Source: Flavobacterium sp. 270 (GTDB lineage Bacteria; Bacteroidota; Bacteroidia; Flavobacteriales; Flavobacteriaceae). Taken from it: a stretch of DNA of 64,000 nucleotides. The DNA lies in the NCBI RefSeq assembly GCF_004368785.1, contig NZ_SODM01000002.1, positions 248,001 through 312,000 on the forward strand. Reading direction: 5' to 3'. The position numbers and the translations under genes are program-made. Every line of letters starts with the position of its first letter. Position 1 is the first letter of the stretch. Shown in pieces: positions 34,620 through 42,165 of this stretch. The notes under the pieces were generated by a model. The model ran no database searches. It saw only the letters and a program-made list of their open reading frames with translations, and was not told the origin of the DNA.

Positions 34620-36113
34620 ATGAGCAAAACTTCTACTAAGGGCATTTGGAAAGTGATTTCGGCATCTTCAATGGGAACCATGATTGAATGGTATGATTTT
34701 TATATTTTTGGTAGTTTGGCAGTTGTCATTTCAACCAAATTTTTCCCAAGTGACAATCCTACTGCAGCATTTTTATCTACGCTGGCGACTTTTGCAGCCG
34801 GATTTGTAGTTCGCCCTTTTGGTGCTTTGTTTTTTGGAAGACTTGGTGATATTATTGGTCGTAAATATACTTTTATGGCTACTTTATTATTAATGGGAGG
34901 TTCTACTTTTCTCATTGGATGTATTCCGAGTTACGAAACGATTGGCTTTTTTGCGCCTTTATTGGTTTTGATTCTTCGTTTATTACAAGGTCTTGCTCTT
35001 GGTGGCGAATACGGCGGCGCAGCAACATACGTAGCCGAACACGCACCGGTAGGACAGAAAGGATATTGGACTTCCTGGATTCAGACTACGGCAACTGTCG
35101 GACTTTTTATTTCATTAATGGTTATTCTGGCCACAAAAAATGTGCTTTCGCCTGAAGATTTTGATACTTGGGGATGGCGTGTTCCGTTTTGGGTTTCTAT
35201 TGTGATGGTTGGGGTTTCGTATTTAATTAGAAAAAATATGGACGAGTCTCCAGTTTTCGCGAAAGCGAAAAAAGAAGGCACAACGAGCACCAATCCGCTA
35301 AAGGAAAGCTTTGGTAACCGATATAATTTAAAATTTGTTTTACTGGCTTTATTTGGTGCTACAATGGGTCAGGGTGTGGTTTGGTACACCGGGCAATTTT
35401 ATGCGATGAGTTTTATGAAGACGGTAATGAATGTGGATTCTTCGCAGGTTGACGGCTTACTGGGAATTGCGTTATTAATTGGAACACCGTTTTTTATCGT
35501 TTTTGGATGGCTGAGTGATAAGGTGGGACGTAAATATATTATGATGTCTGGGATGCTTCTTGCCATCCTATTTTACAGACCAATTTATAAAATGATGTAC
35601 AACACTACAGATGTTACGTACAAAACTGAAATTGTCGAAAAAACAAAACAAACTACAGAAACTAAAAGCAACAGAGATGTCGTAACTACGACACAAAAAA
35701 ATTATACTGATGGTACAACCGCGGTGGAGAAAAAAACGTATGTACCTAATAAAGAAGCACAAACAAGTATTTCTATTGCAATAAATTCTAGTGATGAATG
35801 GACTTTGATTTTCCTGGTTTTTATACAGGTTTTATTTGTTACAATGGTATATGGTCCGATTGCAGCATTTTTAGTGGAAATGTTTCCTACTAAGATTCGA
35901 TACACTTCGATGTCGCTGCCGTATCATGTTGGGAATGGAATTTTTGGAGGTTTGCTTCCGGCGATTTCAACTTATTTTGTAACGCATGCTAAAGAAGCTG
36001 GAAAACCTGATTTTTATCTGGACGGATTATGGTATCCTATTATTATTGCTTCGGTCTGCTTTGTAATTGGAATGATTTATATTGATAATAAAAACAAAAC
36101 TACTCACCTTTAA
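34620..36113 (+). CDS. MFS transporter, metabolite:H+ symporter (MHS) type
   Basis: A 497-residue 12-helix carrier of the MHS group (relatives: ShiA, ProP, KgtP). Signatures are GTMIEWYDFYIFGSLA at helix 1, FVVRPFGALFFGRLGDIIGRKYT, LLQGLALGGEYGGAATYVAEHAP and GWRVPFW. After helix 8 (about residues 322-392) it has an extra soluble segment rich in Thr/Lys (TEIVEKTKQTTETKSN; TAVEKKTYVPNKE), not typical for bacterial MHS proteins. The substrate is unknown; candidates are carboxylates or betaine-like solutes. A 74-residue membrane protein follows after 11 bp. Confidence 0.9.
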   Translation: MSKTSTKGIWKVISASSMGTMIEWYDFYIFGSLAVVISTKFFPSDNPTAAFLSTLATFAAGFVVRPFGALFFGRLGDIIGRKYTFMATLLLMGGSTFLIGCIPSYETIGFFAPLLVLILRLLQGLALGGEYGGAATYVAEHAPVGQKGYWTSWIQTTATVGLFISLMVILATKNVLSPEDFDTWGWRVPFWVSIVMVGVSYLIRKNMDESPVFAKAKKEGTTSTNPLKESFGNRYNLKFVLLALFGATMGQGVVWYTGQFYAMSFMKTVMNVDSSQVDGLLGIALLIGTPFFIVFGWLSDKVGRKYIMMSGMLLAILFYRPIYKMMYNTTDVTYKTEIVEKTKQTTETKSNRDVVTTTQKNYTDGTTAVEKKTYVPNKEAQTSISIAINSSDEWTLIFLVFIQVLFVTMVYGPIAAFLVEMFPTKIRYTSMSLPYHVGNGIFGGLLPAISTYFVTHAKEAGKPDFYLDGLWYPIIIASVCFVIGMIYIDNKNKTTHL

Positions 36114-36124
36114 ATTTTTAGAAC

Positions 36125-36349
36125 ATGGACGCGATTAAACAAATTTTGGGTGTTTTATGGGTAATCCTGGCAGTGGCTGCTGCTTATTTTTGCGTGTTTG
36201 AATTTGGTTTACCTAAACTGCTTTCAGACAAACAAGACGATTTAGTATTTGGTATTATTATCCTTTTTATTCTAACACCGCTAATTGTTCTGGGTCTGGG
36301 AACTTTTGGTTATTTTGCTGTGATTGGAGAATACAACAAAAAGAAATAA
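36125..36349 (+). CDS. Small two-helix membrane protein downstream of the MHS transporter
   Basis: A 74-residue protein with two membrane helices (ILGVLWVILAVAAAYFCVFEFGL and LVFGIIILFILTPLIVLGLGTFGYFAVIG) joined by a charged loop PKLLSDKQDDL. It ends in a short basic tail. The 11-bp gap to the transporter gene suggests co-translation and a possible role as an accessory subunit. I cannot name it with confidence. Confidence 0.82.
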   Translation: MDAIKQILGVLWVILAVAAAYFCVFEFGLPKLLSDKQDDLVFGIIILFILTPLIVLGLGTFGYFAVIGEYNKKK

Positions 36350-36376
36350 ACACAAGACCACAAAAAACCACAAAAT

Positions 36377-36408
36377 AAAAAGGCTGTCCAGAAATAGACA
36401 GCCCTTTT
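36377..36408. terminator. Bidirectional terminator between the transporter unit and the amylase gene
   Basis: GGCTGTC / GACAGCC stem (36382-36388 and 36397-36403) flanked by A5 (36377-36381) and T4, usable from both strands. It separates convergent genes ending at 36349 and 36425. Confidence 0.8.
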
Positions 36409-36424
36409 ACATTACTAACCAAAC

Positions 36425-39301
36425 CTAATTCTTGATAAACTTCACGACTTGAATTTTGTCATTTTCGTCGAAAGCTTTTACTATATATATTCCTGTTTTT
36501 AAATCGTTTACTGCAAACTGAAAATCAGTATTTCCGTTTGGCGTATAACTTTTTACTAATTGGCCTGAAAGGGCATAAACCTGCACTTTAGATGCTTTAA
36601 AATTTAAAGTAAAATAATTGGAAACCGGATTAGGGTACAAACTTATTGTATTTCCTTTTTCAAAATTTTCTATTGCTAAATTTGCTTGTTTATTACCGTA
36701 AATTCTATATTCGCCCGGAGCTAAACTAATTGGCGCAGAAGCATCTGTAATATTTACAGCTGAATTATCCATTAAATTATACCAAGTTCCTGTGTACTGA
36801 AATCCTGTTGGTACATTTTGTGTTGTAACATCAAAATTGGCTATGATTAAAACATCTTTTAATTGTGTTGAAGCCAAAGCTGCATTGGTGATTTTAATGT
36901 TTACACTTAATGAATTTGCGCTGGCAATTGTAGGCGTTCCTAAAAATACAGGTTCTACAGTTTTAAGCGTAATCATTTTTGCCCAATCGTTATAGATTTT
37001 ATTTCGGTTTGAATCTCCTGCCCAATTTTCTACCCATTGAGGTTGTGGTTTTGTATCGAGTTTACAATCGCCGGGAATTGTTCCTGATGCATCATTTACA
37101 GTGCCATTGTTACAAGTAAAAATAGAATCGTCCCAGCCTAATTCTCCAAAATGCCAAATCATTTTTGGACCAGGAACTAATAAAGAAACCGCTCCAATAG
37201 CCGGCATTCTTGATAATGCAGTATTTAATGTTTTTACATTATAACTTGCTGAAGAAGCTCCGTATTGAACATTTTTGTACATTAATCGTTCTTCGTCATG
37301 ACTTTCTGCATAACCCATTAAGCGGTTTGCGGTAAAACCTCGACTGGCACTTGCCATTTTAGAAATATTACTATCCGTTGCATATCCCATAGATAGTTGA
37401 TTGTACGGATCGGTCATTTTTCCCCACATCATCACGCCTTTACTTGGTGTTTCTCCAACTCTGTAATTGGCCCATTGCTGTTCTTCGGCATCCGTTCCCA
37501 AATGTTCAAAAATGGTATAATGTGTTGGATCAAGATTCCACGAATAATCAGCATATTTTTTTAAAATATCTACTCTGTCTTGCTGATACTGATTAGTACA
37601 AGATTCATCTAATGCTGTACAAGCTTGTGTAAATCCTTTTGTTAAATCCCAACGAAAACCATCAATTTTATATTCTTGAATCCATTGTTTTACAACTCGT
37701 TCTACATAATATTGTGTTTTTAGCGATTGATGATTAAAATCTTCACCTACACTATAAGTATGTTTTGCAACGGTATTAAAATATGGATTTTCTGCTGTTG
37801 GAGATCCAAAACCATCACCATCAGGATCATTCATCCACATTCTTACCATTGGATTTCTTCCGAATGCGTGGTTTAGAGCTACGTCAAGAATAACGGCAAT
37901 TCCGTTTTGATGGCATAAATCGATAAATTCTTTTAGTTTGTCTGAAGTTCCGTAAAATTTATCCAAAGCCATGTGAAATGAGGTATTATAGCCCCAGCTT
38001 TCGTTACCTTCAAACTCCATTACAGGCATTAATTCGATGGCATTTATTTTAAGGTTTTTAAAATAATCGATTCTGTCAATCAAGCTTTGGTAACTTTTAC
38101 TGGCATCAAAATCACGAACTAAAACTTCATACACTACCAATTTATCTTTCTCTGGTTTAGTAAAGTTGGTAACCTGCCAATTGTAAGCGATTTGTCCTGT
38201 TTTTAAAACCGTAACTTCAAAATTTTGTCCTGCTGGATAAACCGGCATATTTGGATAATTTGCTGCCGGAATCGAAGCATCATCATAAGGTGACAAAACT
38301 AAAGTAGAATAAGGATCTGCAGTTTTTACCATTGACGGAGAATTGGCCAACGGCGTTGCATCTACAACCCAATATTGATACGTATTATTAACTCCGGAAA
38401 CTAAACCTGTAAGTTCTATCCAAAATTTTCCAGACACTGGGTCTTTTTTCATGGCATAGGCCGATGTTGGCTGCCAATTATTAAAACTTCCGGCAACGTA
38501 AACAAAATCTTTTAATGGAGCATCTAAAACTAATGTTGCTTTTGATGCATCTGAAGTATTATAGTTAATTCCGTCAACTAAACCCGTTGGCATTGCTTCT
38601 GAAACCGTATTTGGATTTACAACTACCGAAAACTTTTTGACGATTGTTGTGGCTCCCTGAGTTATACTTAATTCATAACTTTGATTAGCTGTAACATTTG
38701 TATCTGCATAAGAATAACTTGAAGTACTTGCATTTGTGTTGATTGTCTCTCCGTTTGATTTTAAGGTATAACTTGCTGTTCCATTTGTATTTGTAGCAGC
38801 AATACTAAAATTTGCGCCAGAAGCAATAATTGAAGTGCTGTTTTCTATCGGAGAAGTCAGTGAGACTTGAAACGATCCTACTTCAACTGTAATATCCTGC
38901 GATTTTTTATCGCCAGTTCCATCTTTGGCTTTAACAAGAAAACCAATTTTTCCTATGCCGTTTCTGGCAAAATATACAGAAGGTGTAATTGTTTTAGTAT
39001 AAGTATCTGTTCCTGCATTGTATGTAAATGCACTTGAATCACTAGATGCTGTCCAGGATCCGTTAGACGGACTATCGGCTTGATTTGTATCGTTTACATC
39101 ATAAGACCACGACCAAAGGTATAAAGCATGAGTTGCACTTATTCCCCACGAAGTTTCGTTAACACTGGTTCCATTAATTGTAATGGTTACGGATGCAGTA
39201 TCTTCAAATGTTGTTGGATTTATTGTATAGGTCACTGTCTGCACTTGAGCAGAAACAGCAAAGGACAACAATAAAAATAATATTAGTAAAGTTCTTTTCA
39301 T
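36425..39301 (-). CDS. Secreted GH13 alpha-amylase with T9SS sorting tail
   Basis: A 958-residue multidomain enzyme with signal peptide ending AVSAQ. Two beta-sandwich modules occupy about residues 22-240. A CBM48-like segment (about 255-345) includes FVYVAGSFNNWQP. The GH13 catalytic barrel has region I VALNHAFG, region II GFRWDLTK (nucleophile Asp552), region III YTIFEHLG (acid/base Glu599) and region IV YAESHDEERL (Asp669). The C-terminal ~80 residues form a type A sorting domain (LYPNPVSNYFTL; LKTGIYIVKAFDENDK). It should be exported by the type IX system and act outside the cell on starch. It is the last gene of the susC operon. Confidence 0.93.
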   Translation of the reverse strand: MKRTLLILFLLLSFAVSAQVQTVTYTINPTTFEDTASVTITINGTSVNETSWGISATHALYLWSWSYDVNDTNQADSPSNGSWTASSDSSAFTYNAGTDTYTKTITPSVYFARNGIGKIGFLVKAKDGTGDKKSQDITVEVGSFQVSLTSPIENSTSIIASGANFSIAATNTNGTASYTLKSNGETINTNASTSSYSYADTNVTANQSYELSITQGATTIVKKFSVVVNPNTVSEAMPTGLVDGINYNTSDASKATLVLDAPLKDFVYVAGSFNNWQPTSAYAMKKDPVSGKFWIELTGLVSGVNNTYQYWVVDATPLANSPSMVKTADPYSTLVLSPYDDASIPAANYPNMPVYPAGQNFEVTVLKTGQIAYNWQVTNFTKPEKDKLVVYEVLVRDFDASKSYQSLIDRIDYFKNLKINAIELMPVMEFEGNESWGYNTSFHMALDKFYGTSDKLKEFIDLCHQNGIAVILDVALNHAFGRNPMVRMWMNDPDGDGFGSPTAENPYFNTVAKHTYSVGEDFNHQSLKTQYYVERVVKQWIQEYKIDGFRWDLTKGFTQACTALDESCTNQYQQDRVDILKKYADYSWNLDPTHYTIFEHLGTDAEEQQWANYRVGETPSKGVMMWGKMTDPYNQLSMGYATDSNISKMASASRGFTANRLMGYAESHDEERLMYKNVQYGASSASYNVKTLNTALSRMPAIGAVSLLVPGPKMIWHFGELGWDDSIFTCNNGTVNDASGTIPGDCKLDTKPQPQWVENWAGDSNRNKIYNDWAKMITLKTVEPVFLGTPTIASANSLSVNIKITNAALASTQLKDVLIIANFDVTTQNVPTGFQYTGTWYNLMDNSAVNITDASAPISLAPGEYRIYGNKQANLAIENFEKGNTISLYPNPVSNYFTLNFKASKVQVYALSGQLVKSYTPNGNTDFQFAVNDLKTGIYIVKAFDENDKIQVVKFIKN

Positions 39302-39334
39302 AATAATAGTGGTTAGCTAAATAGTTAGTTGGAT

Positions 39335-39368
39335 TAAAAAAGGGCTATCCGCAGATAGCCCTTTTTAA
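39335..39368 (-). terminator. Hairpin between the susE-like gene and the amylase gene
   Basis: AGGGCTATC / GATAGCCCT (39341-39349, 39354-39362) around CGCA, with a T6 run on the minus strand. It lies inside the operon, so it probably attenuates amylase expression relative to susCDE. Confidence 0.7.
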
Positions 39369-39383
39369 TATTTAAGAAGTTTA

Positions 39384-40481
39384 TTATTGATTTGGAATCA
39401 TTACATAACTTCCGTCTAAATCATTGAAATAAATTAGATATTTAGATTTTGCTACCGGAATATTATCTCCAGTTCCTCCACCAGAGAAAGCAGTTTTGCC
39501 TCCCCATGAAACATCCCATGCATCATTTGCTCTAAATTTAGCTTCTCCATCATTTAATGAAGTCACACCCAATGTCCAGATGTGTGCATTGAAAGATGAT
39601 TTTACCATTGCTGTAGAAGCATCCCAACCTTTAGCTGTACTGCTTCCTATAATACCTACTGTAGAATAAATTGCTGCACCAGCTCCAGCTGCGTATGGCT
39701 CTAAAGTGTAAGTTAACTTTTGAACATCCATTTTGAATTTATAATATCCATCAGCAGTGATTTCAATACTTGCTGGATCAGGATCGCCATCAGTTCCTCT
39801 GTAAGCTAATGCCCCAGCAGAACCTCCGTACATTGGAGCCCAGTTTCCTAGGTTTTTAATAGCTTTGAAATATCCTTTTTTAAAGAATCCTGTAAATACA
39901 TATTCATTAGCATTTGTTCCGCTTCTGAATAAGATTTGGTTTCCTTTATTGTTATCCCAGCCAGAAACAGTTGCATCTCCAACTAAATACCAGTCATTAA
40001 AGTTATAATCAACTTTTCCAACATAAGGAGTTACAGTAATTGTAATCAAACCCTTTCCTGTTTGTACAAAACCACCAGATACATTTGAAGCAATCTTTAT
40101 ATCATACATTGCTGCTATTTCTGGTTTACCACCAAGATCAATTGCTGCCTGATTCAAATCTTTGGCTAGAATTGAAGCTTCTGCAATATTTGTTGTAGTT
40201 GCAAGCGTTTTTGCCGCAGTAAAATCCCCACCTTTTTTATCAATCAATAAGGTATATTTTATTACTACGTCTGTAGAATATGCAGCAGCAGACCAAGTAA
40301 ATTTAGCTGCTTCTTCTTGTGCTTTTTCAACATCTAAAACATACGTTTTCCCTGTTGCTGGTGCAGTAATCTCTGGCACTGTAACAGCGTCAAGAACTTG
40401 TCTTTCGTCTACAGCATCCGCATTACACGAAACCGCCAATACACCAATAAATGCGATTAAAATTTTATATATATTTTTCAT
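39384..40481 (-). CDS. SusE/SusF family surface starch-binding lipoprotein
   Basis: A 365-residue lipoprotein with lipobox AVSC (Cys about 19). The N-terminal SusE domain has the Ig-like block PEITAPATGKTYVLDVEKAQEEAAKFTWSAAAY. Two tandem starch-binding modules follow, with the pattern YLVGDATVSGWDNNKGNQILF and GIIGSSTAKGWDAS. The WDN and WDAS turns carry the aromatic residues that hold glucan helices in SusE/SusF. It is shorter than B. theta SusE or SusF by one module or less. It sits 18 bp after the susD-like gene. Confidence 0.9.
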   Translation of the reverse strand: MKNIYKILIAFIGVLAVSCNADAVDERQVLDAVTVPEITAPATGKTYVLDVEKAQEEAAKFTWSAAAYSTDVVIKYTLLIDKKGGDFTAAKTLATTTNIAEASILAKDLNQAAIDLGGKPEIAAMYDIKIASNVSGGFVQTGKGLITITVTPYVGKVDYNFNDWYLVGDATVSGWDNNKGNQILFRSGTNANEYVFTGFFKKGYFKAIKNLGNWAPMYGGSAGALAYRGTDGDPDPASIEITADGYYKFKMDVQKLTYTLEPYAAGAGAAIYSTVGIIGSSTAKGWDASTAMVKSSFNAHIWTLGVTSLNDGEAKFRANDAWDVSWGGKTAFSGGGTGDNIPVAKSKYLIYFNDLDGSYVMIPNQ

Positions 40482-40499
40482 TTTAATGGTTATAAGATG

Positions 40500-42128
40500 T
40501 TAGTACCCTGGATTTTGCTTCAATGTTGGATTTGCCTGAATGTTTCTTGCAGGAATTGGCATTAAATCTCTGTAAGCTTCAGTTGCTCCTCCATTTACAG
40601 TACCACCTTTCCACTGCCAGATTTTAGATCCGCCGGTAAATTTCCCGAAACGAATTAAATCTGTTCTTCTGTGACATTCCCAGAACAATTCTCTTCCTCT
40701 TTCATCTAAAATAAAATCAAGAGTTAATTGTGCAGCTGAAATATTTGTTGCGCCCGCTCTTGTTCTGATTTTGTTTACATAACCTAAAGCTGTATTTATG
40801 TTTCCTGTAGTTGCTCCTCTAAGAGTTGCCTCAGCATACATTAAATAAGCATCAGAAATTCTGAACATTGGGAAATCGATATCTGGCATATCATTTCTTT
40901 GAGCAGCAGTACCGTCAGAATTAACATTGATGTATTTTGTTACCGCATAACCATCTGTAAAAGTTCCTACGTTACTGATATCTTTAGCTTGTCCGTCTGT
41001 ATAAAAAGTTCCTCTTTTATCACCCGTTGCAGTAGCGTCTGGAAAAAGGTTTACAAACTCTCTACGAGTTCTAATCCCTTGCCATCCACCGTCCATACCT
41101 CTAGACGCTGCATTCATAGTTCCTCCAATAGAAGCGTGCATGATAAAACTCATTCCTCCACCAATAGCTCTAATTGCATTACCATCACCAACAATTGGGA
41201 AGATAACTTCGCTTTGAGCACCGTTTCTGTTATTATCTGCAGCGAATAAGTTTCCGTAAGGAACATTCGCAAAAGTATAACCTGAACTTGTAATGATATC
41301 ATTTAACAAAGTTGCAGCTTCATCATTTCTTGCAGTTCCTGTGTATACTTTAGCATTTAAATAAACCTGAGCTAATAAAAATTTAGCAGCCGTTTTATCA
41401 ACTCTACCGTATTCGTTTGTTTTTGAAGCTGCAAGGCTTCCGTCTAAATCTTTTAATTCAGATTCAACAAAAGCAAAAACTTCTGCTCTTGTTTTTTGTT
41501 CCGGATAAAAGAATCCAACAGGATCTTTTTCTGTAGTAATTGGCACATTTCCGAACAAATCCATTAAGTTGTAGTATGAAAATGCTCTTAAGAAACGAGC
41601 TTCTGCTCTAAAAGTTGCAATTTCAGCTTTTAGGTTTGCATCAACATTTCTTGCTGCTAATTTCTCATCTGTAGTTTGTCTTAAAAACTCATTGGCAACA
41701 CTAATGTGGTAAAATGCTCTAGAGAAAGCTCCAGCCAAAAATTCGTTAGCTGGTGACCATGTTTGAGAATTTAATGTTGGCAAAGTACCATCTGCCCAAG
41801 CAATAATAGCTTCGTCTGTTGTAAATTCCTGAGTTACAAAAAGTAATCTTAAGTAACTACTAAAATCTCCTCCAAGTCCAGCGATATCCGGGCTTTTTGT
41901 TGGAACCGCAGCATCTCCATCTCCATCATTACCACCTACATAAAGTCCAGCGTATAATTTTGCCAAAACTTCTTTGTACGATTTAGGATCTTGAAAAAAG
42001 GTCTCAGATAAAAATTCATCATCATCCTTTGGCGTCACATCTAAGTCGCTCGTACACGAAGTAAGCGTCATATTTAATCCTAAAATAAATAGGAAGAAAT
42101 AAGATATATATTTAAATGATATTTTCAT
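40500..42128 (-). CDS. susD: SusD/RagB family starch-binding lipoprotein
   Basis: A 542-residue surface lipoprotein of the SusD family: signal with LTSC lipobox, then TSDLDVTPKDDDEFLSETFFQDPKSYKEVLAKLYAGL. The TPR-rich core has YYNLMDLFGNVPIT and FLLAQVYLNA, and the C-terminal RagB/SusD block has TLRGATTGNINTALGYVNKIRTRAG, LDERGRELFWECHRRTDLIRFG and PIPARNIQANP. It caps the SusC barrel and captures maltooligosaccharides. The start is taken as ATG 42128; an upstream extension to 42179 lacks a signal peptide character. Confidence 0.95.
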   Translation of the reverse strand: MKISFKYISYFFLFILGLNMTLTSCTSDLDVTPKDDDEFLSETFFQDPKSYKEVLAKLYAGLYVGGNDGDGDAAVPTKSPDIAGLGGDFSSYLRLLFVTQEFTTDEAIIAWADGTLPTLNSQTWSPANEFLAGAFSRAFYHISVANEFLRQTTDEKLAARNVDANLKAEIATFRAEARFLRAFSYYNLMDLFGNVPITTEKDPVGFFYPEQKTRAEVFAFVESELKDLDGSLAASKTNEYGRVDKTAAKFLLAQVYLNAKVYTGTARNDEAATLLNDIITSSGYTFANVPYGNLFAADNNRNGAQSEVIFPIVGDGNAIRAIGGGMSFIMHASIGGTMNAASRGMDGGWQGIRTRREFVNLFPDATATGDKRGTFYTDGQAKDISNVGTFTDGYAVTKYINVNSDGTAAQRNDMPDIDFPMFRISDAYLMYAEATLRGATTGNINTALGYVNKIRTRAGATNISAAQLTLDFILDERGRELFWECHRRTDLIRFGKFTGGSKIWQWKGGTVNGGATEAYRDLMPIPARNIQANPTLKQNPGY

Positions 42129-42165
42129 TTTGTTTATTTTTAAATTTTTGATTTTCAGTCTACTA

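Noticed and set aside
40162..41249. Two open frames of 113 and 116 codons on the plus strand
   Set aside because: Both are complements of the susE-like and susD genes, which have clear families and signal peptides.
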